A stretch of DNA of 20,124 nucleotides from CAYPTY01 sp964413935. Its GTDB lineage: Bacteria > Bacteroidota > Rhodothermia > Balneolales > Balneolaceae. The notes beneath the pieces were generated by a model. It ran no database searches. It was given only the letters and a program-made list of their open reading frames with translations, and was not told where the DNA came from. This document shows, piece after piece, positions 5,669-13,674 of the stretch. The stretch covers positions 1 through 20,124 of the forward strand of contig CAYPTY010000028.1 of the NCBI GenBank assembly GCA_964413935.1. Direction: 5' to 3'. The position numbers and the translations under genes are program-made. Numbering within the stretch: position 1 is the stretch's first letter; each line of letters opens with the position of its first letter.

Positions 5669-8600
5669 ATGAATGCGCCCCGGAATATCCGATTTGCGGT
5701 AACGCTCACCCTGCTATCACTGCTGGCTATGACCTTGCTTGGTCATCATTTTATCTTATTGCCCATTCAAAGTGCAGAGAAAATCATCCTTGAAGAAGCG
5801 CATGCAGATTTGAGAAAAGCTTCATCAGGATTCGCCCAGCTAAGCCGGGAAGCTGAAAAGCTGAGCCATCAGCTGGCAGATTCTCTTTCACTTTCAGGTT
5901 TTGATAAACTATCCTCCCTTTCTGAGAGCTCGTATTTCGATGGGATCAGTGTTTACCATCTCGATAGTTTATTGGCCTGGAGCGGTTTTGCGCCAGTTCC
6001 TAACAAAGATGACAGCATCGTCAGAGCAAGTAACGGGCTCCGTTTAAGGCAAGAGCTTAGCTTCGGGCCGGACAGCCTGCAAAGCTACCGCCTGATTACT
6101 GAAAAGCAGATTCATCGCCGGGATCCGCTGAAACTGCTTGATGACAGCACCGCTGAAACTTACACCCATCATTTACTGGGATTAAACCCTGCCTCACCGG
6201 TCCGTTTTGATTTCACCGAAGGTACTGAAACCGACCTGATGGCAAAAAGCACCCTCATTACAGCCAGCGGTGATACAGCCGGATTTGCCTATTTCAATAA
6301 TGAGAGCCTTTTACTGAAATCCAGGCTTGTTCGTGCTGAGGGTAAAAGCATTTCTTCTCTGCTGATCTGGATGCTTGTTTTCATCCTCAGTCTTAGCGGG
6401 GTATTCCTTTTCCGGTTTTCGAATTCAATCCTGAATCTACTCCTCAGACACCTCATGCTTGGGTTATTTCTGGGTCTGGTTTTGGCCGGCGTATTCAGTT
6501 TACCTCTTTTGTTCTTCGATGTGACTGGCTTAGCATACCCCGCAATCAATGCCGTCTTTTCACTGCTGACTCTGGGTTTAATTTTACTGATTCAGTATCC
6601 CCTCAGTAAACTAAGCACAGAAGAATTACCCTCAGAAAAAGCTTGCCATTTTTATCTCCTATACCCGCTTTTGCTCTTGATGCTGTCTCTGTTTGCGGTT
6701 CCTGGAATTATCGAAAACATATTCAAGCATCAGCTATACGGTTTTCATGAACTCAGCATCCTTCCAAGCCTTTCCTTGTTTATTTTCTATCTAAGCTGCG
6801 GGTTTTTTGCGCTGGGATGGCTGAGATTATTGTCGGTGTTTCGTTTTGCTCCCGTGTTCAGCAAACTTCGCAGGCCTGATTTTCTCACCCTGCCCCGTTT
6901 TTTTCTCCTCGGATGCCTGATTGCATCAGCCCTTTTCTATGGATTGATCAATGCAGAACTGGAAAAACAGAAGAAAGTCCGAATTGCGGAATACAAAAAT
7001 GAATTCCTGAACTCATCGGTCGAGTCTGCACAGAATATCATCTTTGAACTGGTCAACGGAGCTGCGACCTATCTCGACGACCTCAGCAGAGAAGATCTGA
7101 AGAACAGGCCGGCTTTTGTTCAGCAACGTCTTCAGCAGGGCAGTGGGGTTTTCTTCAGATCAGAATGGCTGGAATATTCATACGACATTCGGCTCATTGA
7201 CGCGGATGGTGAACTTATTGCCTCCTACTCATCCGACCTTGACACCCCTGCCTGGACCCGTGTGTTCGATATGAGTTCGCTGGTGATCCCATATGAAACG
7301 GAGCGCATCACCCGGGAGCTGAATCGACCGATTGTGCGATCCAGACCATACAACGATTTGCCGATTAAATATTCCAGTTTCCGACGTGCATGGATACCCC
7401 TCTATGAACAGGATACGGAGAGTAATACCATTATCGCCTGGGTACTCTGCACCCTGTATAAGGAACCCTCGAAATTTGAAAAACCCCTGCGTTCTCTGGT
7501 CACGTTAACAGAACAACCACAGTCAGCACAGGATGCTGTTTTAATCAGCCTGTATGAAAATGGAAATCTGCAGAGATCGCGTGTGTTCGGTTTTCCGGGT
7601 TCACTTGAACATGAACTTAAACTACCGTTGGATATACAGCAGGCTGATGCGGACTCCATTCGAATCCTAAGAGACTTCGTACAAGAAAATCGCATAGAGG
7701 ATCAGTACATACGCACAGATAATGGGAACTGGCTCAGAATCACTCAGACCCTACAATCACAGGATCGCCATATTTTCCAGATCACCCGCTTCTTTCTGGT
7801 AATTTTTATTACCGGCTTTTTGATGAGCCTGATTCTCGGACTGGCAGGGCTTGAGTCCATGAAAATCTTCAGGAAAAGCCGGCGTTTTCAGCATATGCTT
7901 ATTGACCGGGTGATGTATGCCATTGTTATCTGTCTTTTTGGGCTTCTGCTGGTTAGCTCTGAGGCCTCTGAAAAACAAAACCAGATCCGCCTGCTTTCGA
8001 ATCTGGAAAACCAGCTTGATAATCTGGCCGATGCCCTGCTACTTGAAAGCCAGATTCAGGCCGATGAACCCTCACTTGAGCGCGCTACCTTTCCTCTATC
8101 TATCGATGCATCCCTATTCGAAGAAGGCAGGTTGCTGGAATCGACCGCTCCCCAGATGTATAACCTGAACCTGCTGCCTTCTGTGGTACCTTTTAAGTTC
8201 CACAGGTTAATGCAAGAGAATCCACGGGAAGTACTGACCGAAGAACTAAATCTTGGCGGGGAGAAGATACTCATCGGCTATAAAAAATTACCGGACAGCG
8301 ATCAGATCATTGCCATTCCAACCTTTACACGTTCACCGGTTTATAATAATCTGCTGCTCAGTAATTCTTCCTATCTGCTGGGTTTTTATGTGGTAATTTT
8401 CGGACTGTTTATTCTGGCTTCGGCACTCATTGCTCGTCAGCTTACCCGTCCCATCGAAATAGTTCGGGAAGCTTTGGGCAAAACCGGGGAAGGCTCCCTG
8501 GACACAACCCTGCCGGTGATTACTGAAGATGAGATCGGATCTCTTTCAAAGGCCTATAACGAAATGCAGAGCAGGTTAAAGGCTGCACGTGATGAATTAT

Positions 8601-9283
8601 CAAAGGCGGAGAGAGACCGGGCCTGGAAGGAAATGGCCCAGCAGGTAGCACATGAAATTAAAAACCCGCTTACCCCGATGAAGCTGAGTATTCAGCACCT
8701 GGAGCGAAAACTTAAATCCGGAGAATATGATCCGGAGGTTTTGAATAAGCAGGTTAAGGAACTCACACAGAATATCATTACACAGATCAACGCGCTGGAT
8801 AAAATAGCCTCCGATTTTTCAACCTTTGCCCGCCCTGTTGACCAACCATTCGAAAACATCAGCCTCAATGATCTCATGGATGAGCTGATCTCTCTCTATG
8901 GCCATTATGAGGATCGAAATATTGAAATCCGTAGTCCGAAGAAAAAATTTGAGACCAGGGGAGTAGCCGATGACCTTCGCGCGGCGCTCATCAACCTGAT
9001 CAAGAATGCCATTGAAGCAACGCCCGATCAAGGGAATATCAGAGTTAAGCTCAGCACCCGAAAAGGGGAAGCGCTGATCACCGTAAAAGATGACGGAAAA
9101 GGCATCCCTGAAGAACTGAAATCAAAAATTTTTAATCCCAATTTTTCTACCAAAACCAGCGGAACCGGCCTCGGCCTGGCTATCAGCCATAAAATTATTC
9201 AGACCCATCAGGGCAGCATTACTTTTTCTACAAAAAAGAACAAAGGAACCACATTCTATGTTTACCTTCCCCTCGCTGAATGA
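5669..9283 (+). CDS. Large NtrY-like membrane sensor histidine kinase
   Basis: This 1204-residue kinase has about ten predicted membrane helices: near 10-30, a block of six at 230-428, then about 705-727, 745-765 and 895-918. With the N-terminus inside, three sizeable segments face outward (about 31-228, 430-705 and 766-895), possibly sensor domains. A HAMP linker follows at about 920-973, then the dimerisation/phosphoacceptor helix AQQVAHEIKNPLTPMKLS with H995. The ATPase domain has the N box LIKNAIEAT (N1113), G1 box DDGKGIP (1141-1147) and G2 box GTGLGLA (1165-1171). All catalytic motifs look intact. The HEIKNPLTPMKLS H box is typical of the NtrY group. No response regulator is in the window. 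The next gene, a MATE transporter, starts 6 bases later. The 43-base gap upstream shows no clear promoter. Confidence 0.95.
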   Translation: MNAPRNIRFAVTLTLLSLLAMTLLGHHFILLPIQSAEKIILEEAHADLRKASSGFAQLSREAEKLSHQLADSLSLSGFDKLSSLSESSYFDGISVYHLDSLLAWSGFAPVPNKDDSIVRASNGLRLRQELSFGPDSLQSYRLITEKQIHRRDPLKLLDDSTAETYTHHLLGLNPASPVRFDFTEGTETDLMAKSTLITASGDTAGFAYFNNESLLLKSRLVRAEGKSISSLLIWMLVFILSLSGVFLFRFSNSILNLLLRHLMLGLFLGLVLAGVFSLPLLFFDVTGLAYPAINAVFSLLTLGLILLIQYPLSKLSTEELPSEKACHFYLLYPLLLLMLSLFAVPGIIENIFKHQLYGFHELSILPSLSLFIFYLSCGFFALGWLRLLSVFRFAPVFSKLRRPDFLTLPRFFLLGCLIASALFYGLINAELEKQKKVRIAEYKNEFLNSSVESAQNIIFELVNGAATYLDDLSREDLKNRPAFVQQRLQQGSGVFFRSEWLEYSYDIRLIDADGELIASYSSDLDTPAWTRVFDMSSLVIPYETERITRELNRPIVRSRPYNDLPIKYSSFRRAWIPLYEQDTESNTIIAWVLCTLYKEPSKFEKPLRSLVTLTEQPQSAQDAVLISLYENGNLQRSRVFGFPGSLEHELKLPLDIQQADADSIRILRDFVQENRIEDQYIRTDNGNWLRITQTLQSQDRHIFQITRFFLVIFITGFLMSLILGLAGLESMKIFRKSRRFQHMLIDRVMYAIVICLFGLLLVSSEASEKQNQIRLLSNLENQLDNLADALLLESQIQADEPSLERATFPLSIDASLFEEGRLLESTAPQMYNLNLLPSVVPFKFHRLMQENPREVLTEELNLGGEKILIGYKKLPDSDQIIAIPTFTRSPVYNNLLLSNSSYLLGFYVVIFGLFILASALIARQLTRPIEIVREALGKTGEGSLDTTLPVITEDEIGSLSKAYNEMQSRLKAARDELSKAERDRAWKEMAQQVAHEIKNPLTPMKLSIQHLERKLKSGEYDPEVLNKQVKELTQNIITQINALDKIASDFSTFARPVDQPFENISLNDLMDELISLYGHYEDRNIEIRSPKKKFETRGVADDLRAALINLIKNAIEATPDQGNIRVKLSTRKGEALITVKDDGKGIPEELKSKIFNPNFSTKTSGTGLGLAISHKIIQTHQGSITFSTKKNKGTTFYVYLPLAE

Positions 9284-9289
9284 TTCCTG

Positions 9290-10678
9290 ATGAAACTGAA
9301 CACCGACTTTAAAACCGAAACCCGAAAACTCTCCAAACTGGGTGCCCCCATCGTGGCTACACAGTTACTGGGTATGGGCTTAAACCTGACTGATACTATC
9401 ATGGCGGGCAATCTGTCGGCCCTGGATCTGGCAGGAGTCGCAATTGGAAACAGCCTTTACATTCCCATCGTCGTTTTCTGTTTTGCGGTGATGCATGCCA
9501 TCACCCCAATTGTGGGGGAACATCTCGGAGCCCGTCGGTTTTTTGAAATCGGAAAAAGTGCCCGGCAGCTTTTCTGGCTGGTACTGATGCTGGCTGTACC
9601 CGCTTTTTTCATCATCCGGAATGTGAGTTTGCTGATGGAGGTGGTTGGCGTAACGGAAGAAATTATCCCGGTTGCTGATGGCTACCTTAAAGCAATCTCC
9701 TGGGGTACGCTGTTTATACTTCTTTTCGCAGGTTTCCGGAACTTCGGTGAGGGACTGGGAGTGGCCCGGCCACCCATGTACATCACTGCCAGCAGCATCA
9801 TCATAAATATTGGTGCTAACTACGTGCTGATGTACGGCAAACTGGGCTTCCCCGCATTAGGTGCTGTGGGCACGGGCTATGCAAGCTCCATCGTGCATAT
9901 ATATGTGGCTGTGGTGCTCTTCCTGTTTCTGCGCGGCTTCAAACCCTTCAAGCGTTTCAATATTTTTGCCCGCACCCGTGGTCCAGAATGGAAGTACATC
10001 AAGGAAATCCTGAATGTGGGTTTGCCGAACGGAATCAGTACGGTTCTGGAAGTTCTGCTCTTTGCAAGCGTGAGTCTGCTGATGGGAAAGCTGAGTACAC
10101 AGGCGGCTGCTTCGCATCAGATTGCGATTAATGTGGCTGCCACCATGTTCATGATCCCCATGGGCTTGTCAATGGCCATCAGTCAGCGCGTAGGTTTTTC
10201 TATTGGGCAGGGATCTATGCCGTTGGCCCGTTACCGGGGTTTTCACGGTATCACCATCGGGACCCTTTGCATGATTTTTACAGCTACCCTGCTTCTCCTT
10301 TTTCCTAATCTTATCGTATCCATTTACACCAAAGATGAAGTTGTTCGGCAAATGGCTTCATCCCTGCTGTTTATGGCGGCTATTTTCCAGATCTCGGATG
10401 GCCTGCAGGTAGGTGCGTTTGGAGCCTTACGGGGCCTTAAAGACACCCGCATCCCCATGATTTTCAATCTGGTAGCTTACTGGTTTGTAGGTTTCCCCAT
10501 CGGCTATTATCTGGGAATGCAAACCGATATGGGTCCGCGCGGACTATGGGTGGGACTTATCGCCGGACTCAGCATAGCAGCCGTACTCCACAACCTTCGC
10601 TTTCATCTGCTTACCAGAAATAAAAGTGATAAAGCCGTGAACTCAAGTGTGAAGGGAAAGCATTACATTGATACATAG
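9290..10678 (+). CDS. NorM-like MATE family efflux transporter
   Basis: This 462-residue integral membrane protein has the two-fold repeated MatE architecture, about 12 helices. The N-terminal half opens with LGMGLNLTDTIMAGNLSALDLAGVAIGNS-like sequence, and the second half with GLPNGISTVLEVLLFASVSLL and SHQIAINVAATMFMIPMG. Acidic residues D35 (helix 1), E254 (helix 7) and D370 (helix 10) fall where Vibrio cholerae NorM has its coupling and cation-site residues D36, E255 and D371, suggesting a Na+- or H+-driven multidrug antiporter of the NorM branch. Its substrate is unknown. It is 6 bases after the kinase gene and 18 bases before the polyketide synthase gene, so it could export a product or intermediate of that set, or protect the envelope. 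That link is inference from position only. Confidence 0.95.
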   Translation: MKLNTDFKTETRKLSKLGAPIVATQLLGMGLNLTDTIMAGNLSALDLAGVAIGNSLYIPIVVFCFAVMHAITPIVGEHLGARRFFEIGKSARQLFWLVLMLAVPAFFIIRNVSLLMEVVGVTEEIIPVADGYLKAISWGTLFILLFAGFRNFGEGLGVARPPMYITASSIIINIGANYVLMYGKLGFPALGAVGTGYASSIVHIYVAVVLFLFLRGFKPFKRFNIFARTRGPEWKYIKEILNVGLPNGISTVLEVLLFASVSLLMGKLSTQAAASHQIAINVAATMFMIPMGLSMAISQRVGFSIGQGSMPLARYRGFHGITIGTLCMIFTATLLLLFPNLIVSIYTKDEVVRQMASSLLFMAAIFQISDGLQVGAFGALRGLKDTRIPMIFNLVAYWFVGFPIGYYLGMQTDMGPRGLWVGLIAGLSIAAVLHNLRFHLLTRNKSDKAVNSSVKGKHYIDT

Positions 10679-10696
10679 ATAAACTGAATCAGCCGT

Positions 10697-11791
10697 ATGC
10701 CCGTCTACATCCATGATATTGTTAGTTCCGTGCCCGAAGTTTCCTATGAACAGGATTTCATCCGGGAAAAGATGAAAGACTATCTGGGAAAAGACCGCCG
10801 CACCCAGGCCATTATCCATCGCATATATTCGCAGTCCGGAATCCGGAAAAGACACACTGTCGTGGATGATTTCGAACAGGAACCGGCCGGACCGCTTTTC
10901 TTCAATGGCAGTGAACATTTACAGCAACCGGGTACCGCAAGGCGCAATGATCTTTACCGTGAACATGCCATTTCCCTGTTCCGGGAAACAGCAGAGAAAC
11001 TGCTGCATCGAAATGAAGCCATTCACAAGGATGATATTACCCATGTGATCACCGTATCCTGTACCGGTTTTTTTGCCCCCGGGCCTGAATATGAAATAGT
11101 CCGACATCTTGGACTCAAAGCCTCCACTCAGCGCTATCATCTTGGCTTCATGGGTTGTTTTGCGGCCTTTCCGGCGATGAAAATGGCTAAATCATTTTGT
11201 GAAAACGATCCCGATGCCGTGGTTCTGGTGGTATGTACTGAACTCTGCAGCCTGCATCTCCAATCCAAAACAGAAGTGGATCATCTGATCTCGGCCTCCG
11301 TTTTTGCAGATGGTTCTGCCGGTGCCCTGATCTCTGCCCGGAAACCCGTTCAGGGTGGTTTTGAAATGCTGGATTTTGCCTCCTCACTCACGGATGAAGG
11401 GGAACGGGATATGGCCTGGATTATCGGAGATACCGGTTTCGATATGACGCTGAGCACCTATGTGCCTGACATCATCAATAAAAACCTGATGCCCGTGGTT
11501 CTACCTATGCTGGAACAATTTGGACTGCAATCAGATGAAATTGATTACTGGGCATTGCATCCAGGGGGCAGAGCTATCGTGGATAAGATTGAACAAAGCC
11601 TGGAGCTGGATGAGGAACAGGTTTCGGCATCAAGGTATGTACTGTCTGAATATGGTAATATGAGCAGCGCCACCGTCCTTTTTGTGCTGCAAAAGCTGAT
11701 GGAAAAACCCCTCAAAGCCGGGCAGACTGTGGTTCCAATGGCATTCGGCCCGGGACTCACCATCGAAAGCGCGCTGCTGAAACAGCTTTGA
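10697..11791 (+). CDS. Type III polyketide synthase (chalcone/alkylresorcinol/alkylpyrone synthase family)
   Basis: Type III PKSs are homodimeric ketosynthases that extend acyl-CoA starters with malonyl-CoA and cyclise the chain. This 364-residue protein has the family length and all three catalytic residues: C154 in GFMGCFAAF, H288 in WALHPGGRAI and N321 in YGNMSSATVLF. The CTGFFAPGPEYEIVRHLGL segment (122-140) and the C-terminal MAFGPGLTIESALL (348-361) are also characteristic; the latter corresponds to the GFGPG loop of chalcone synthase. It is followed at 4 bases by a methyltransferase and then an FAD monooxygenase, the same order of enzyme classes as srsA-srsB-srsC of Streptomyces griseus. 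A bacterial alkylresorcinol or alkylpyrone synthase using fatty acyl starters is therefore the best guess. Starter and ring type cannot be read by eye. Confidence 0.95.
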   Translation: MPVYIHDIVSSVPEVSYEQDFIREKMKDYLGKDRRTQAIIHRIYSQSGIRKRHTVVDDFEQEPAGPLFFNGSEHLQQPGTARRNDLYREHAISLFRETAEKLLHRNEAIHKDDITHVITVSCTGFFAPGPEYEIVRHLGLKASTQRYHLGFMGCFAAFPAMKMAKSFCENDPDAVVLVVCTELCSLHLQSKTEVDHLISASVFADGSAGALISARKPVQGGFEMLDFASSLTDEGERDMAWIIGDTGFDMTLSTYVPDIINKNLMPVVLPMLEQFGLQSDEIDYWALHPGGRAIVDKIEQSLELDEEQVSASRYVLSEYGNMSSATVLFVLQKLMEKPLKAGQTVVPMAFGPGLTIESALLKQL

Positions 11792-11795
11792 TTTT

Positions 11796-12500
11796 ATGCC
11801 TCTCTTTCTGCGTCATAGAAATCCGGATCTGATTGAATATATGGACCGGGAAGATTGTGACCTTCATCGACTCAAAAATACCTACAACCTGTTCAGTCAC
11901 ATCAACCGGATCCTGAGCGGATGGAAGAAAGTATACCGTAAAGAAATCAGGCCGGTGATTGAATCCATGGACGGGCGGACTAGCATTCTGGATATTGGCT
12001 TCGGAGGGGGCGACATCCCGCTTAAGATAGCCAAGTGGGCTGAGCAGGATGGCCTTGATGTTGAGATCACCGCCATCGAAACCGACAAACGGGCAGTAGA
12101 TCATGTGCAGCACCTGCAAAAACCTGAAAACGTTGAATTTCTGCACTGTTCCACTTCGGATTTACTGAAAAAAGGGAAGCGTTATGATCTGATACTATCC
12201 AATCATCTGCTGCATCATTTAAATCAGGAGGAGATGGATATCCTGATGGAAGAATGCAGGCAGCTGGCCACTCATACATGCATTTTCAATGATATTGAGC
12301 GAAGTGACCTGGGTTATCTTTTGTTCAGCATCTTTGCCCTGCCTGCAGCGTTTCACTCGTTCATCTGGGCAGATGGATTAATTTCAATACGCCGGAGTTA
12401 CACCCTGAATGAAATCAGAAAACAGCTGCCGGAAGGCTGGTTTGCCGACCGTCTTTTTCCATTCCGTTTGCTGATTAAACAGGAGGCGACTCATGCCTGA
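11796..12500 (+). CDS. Class I SAM-dependent methyltransferase of the polyketide set
   Basis: This is a 234-residue Rossmann-fold methyltransferase. Motif I is ILDIGFGGGDIP (64-75), the acidic residue ending strand 2 is E95 in TAIETD, and YDLILSNHLLHHL (130-142) is motif IV. A hydrophobic patch (LGYLLFSIFALPAAFHSFIW, about 172-191) and a final RLLIKQ strand follow, as in methyltransferases acting on lipid-like or quinone-like substrates. It is 4 bases behind the type III PKS and overlaps the monooxygenase start by 8 bases, so it most likely methylates the polyketide ring. In S. griseus, SrsB methylates the alkylresorcinol made by SrsA. I infer the same job class, not orthology, and O- versus C-methylation is open. 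Confidence 0.88.
   Translation: MPLFLRHRNPDLIEYMDREDCDLHRLKNTYNLFSHINRILSGWKKVYRKEIRPVIESMDGRTSILDIGFGGGDIPLKIAKWAEQDGLDVEITAIETDKRAVDHVQHLQKPENVEFLHCSTSDLLKKGKRYDLILSNHLLHHLNQEEMDILMEECRQLATHTCIFNDIERSDLGYLLFSIFALPAAFHSFIWADGLISIRRSYTLNEIRKQLPEGWFADRLFPFRLLIKQEATHA
12481..12486 (+). promoter_or_regulatory. Strong Shine-Dalgarno AGGAGG before the FAD monooxygenase
   Basis: AGGAGG lies inside the last codons of the methyltransferase, 6 bases before the ATG at 12493. It fixes that start codon. It stands out because most genes in the window lack a recognisable Shine-Dalgarno sequence. Confidence 0.8.
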
Positions 12501-13644
12501 TCTGCATAAGGATGTAGTGATTGTGGGGGGCGGTCCCGCCGGACTCTTTCTGGGCATCTGCCTGATCAAAAAAGGCCTGACCTGTCTGGTGATTGAGCAA
12601 AAACCCGAACCCGTACAGCATTCACGCTCCTTGGGTATTCATCCGGTTTCCATTCAGCTTTTTAAAAAGTACGGCATTGACGAGCCATTTCTGGAAGCAG
12701 GACTCAAAATCGAAAAAGGCATCGCATTTATGGGTGTGGAAAAACTGGGTGAGGTCACCTTTGACCGTCTACCCGGTGATTTCCCCTTCATTCTCAGCTG
12801 TCCGCAATTCCGGACAGAGGCCATTCTGCAGCAAGAACTGCTGAAACTGGACGATCGCGCTCTGATCCGGAATGCTGAGTTCAAAGGCTTTGAAGAGCGG
12901 GAGAAAAATGTACTGAGTCACTATGTGTTCGAGGGAGAGTCGGTTGTTGTGACCTCCCGCTATCTGGCCGGGTGTGACGGCAAGAACAGCAGGGTCAGGG
13001 AAATGGCGAACATCGCATTTCAAGGTGCACCCTATCCCGACACCTATATGATGGGCGATTTTGAAGACAACACCGCTTTCGGATCGGATGCAGCCGTTTA
13101 CATTCCTGAGCGGGGACTGGTGGAATGCTTTCCGCTGCCGGACGGAATGCGACGTTGGGTGATTAAAACGGATGATTATATTGAGCAGCCAGACCGGACC
13201 TTGGTAGAAAAAGAAGTACTGGACCGGACCGGCTTCCATCTTGAAGATCTGGAAAACCGTATGCTGAGTTCTTTTGGGGTACAACACTATCTGGCGGATC
13301 GATTCAGCAAAGGCCGGGTTTTCCTGGCCGGTGATGCCGCCCATGTGGTGAGTCCCATTGGCGGGCAGGGCATGAATCTGGGCTGGCTCGATGGTGACTA
13401 TCTGGCTGAGGTGATCGCTGATCTGGAAATGAGGGCTGATCAGAAGGCTGAAGCCTATGATAAACGACAGCGTGCCATCAGTAAAAAAGCACTTAAACGA
13501 GCTGAAATGAATATGAGGCTGGGACGGGCCTATTCGCGTGGATTCGGGAAAAAGGCCATTCTGAAATTCATGCTGAGCTCACGCATGAAACCCACCATGG
13601 CAAAGCTTTTCACCATGCAGCATCTGCACGACTGGTGGATATAA
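12493..13644 (+). CDS. FAD-dependent monooxygenase of the polyketide set
   Basis: This 383-residue flavoprotein belongs to the PHBH-like class A hydroxylase group. It begins with the FAD dinucleotide fold VVIVGGGPAGL (8-18), with E35 at the end of strand 2 binding the ribose. The DG motif is GCDGKNSRVR (160-169, D162-G163), and the GD motif is VFLAGDAAHVVSPIGGQGMNLG (G280-D281). Such enzymes use NAD(P)H and O2 to hydroxylate aromatic rings, often phenols. The start is set by an overlap of 8 bases with the methyltransferase and an AGGAGG 6 bases upstream. As third gene after a type III PKS and a methyltransferase it matches SrsC, the flavoprotein hydroxylase giving methoxyhydroquinones in S. 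griseus. Its stop lies within the terminator stem that ends the run. Confidence 0.92.
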   Translation: MPDLHKDVVIVGGGPAGLFLGICLIKKGLTCLVIEQKPEPVQHSRSLGIHPVSIQLFKKYGIDEPFLEAGLKIEKGIAFMGVEKLGEVTFDRLPGDFPFILSCPQFRTEAILQQELLKLDDRALIRNAEFKGFEEREKNVLSHYVFEGESVVVTSRYLAGCDGKNSRVREMANIAFQGAPYPDTYMMGDFEDNTAFGSDAAVYIPERGLVECFPLPDGMRRWVIKTDDYIEQPDRTLVEKEVLDRTGFHLEDLENRMLSSFGVQHYLADRFSKGRVFLAGDAAHVVSPIGGQGMNLGWLDGDYLAEVIADLEMRADQKAEAYDKRQRAISKKALKRAEMNMRLGRAYSRGFGKKAILKFMLSSRMKPTMAKLFTMQHLHDWWI

Positions 13645-13670
13645 AAAGGCCCGAATAAACGGGCCTTTTT
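13643..13670. terminator. Bidirectional intrinsic terminator between convergent genes
   Basis: AAAAAGGCCCG, loop AATAAA, CGGGCCTTTTT form an 11-bp perfect stem with a T-run on each strand. It spans the TAA of the plus-strand monooxygenase and ends 4 bases before the minus-strand acnA stop, so it can end both transcripts. Confidence 0.93.
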
Positions 13671-13674
13671 AATC

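Noticed and set aside
11757..12146. 129-codon open frame antisense across the PKS-methyltransferase junction
   Set aside because: It overlaps two real, tightly spaced genes and shows no domain or ribosome-binding site.
12769..13344. 191-codon open frame antisense to the FAD monooxygenase
   Set aside because: It lies wholly opposite a gene with intact FAD motifs, shows no recognisable domain, and its length is explained by codon bias of the sense gene.
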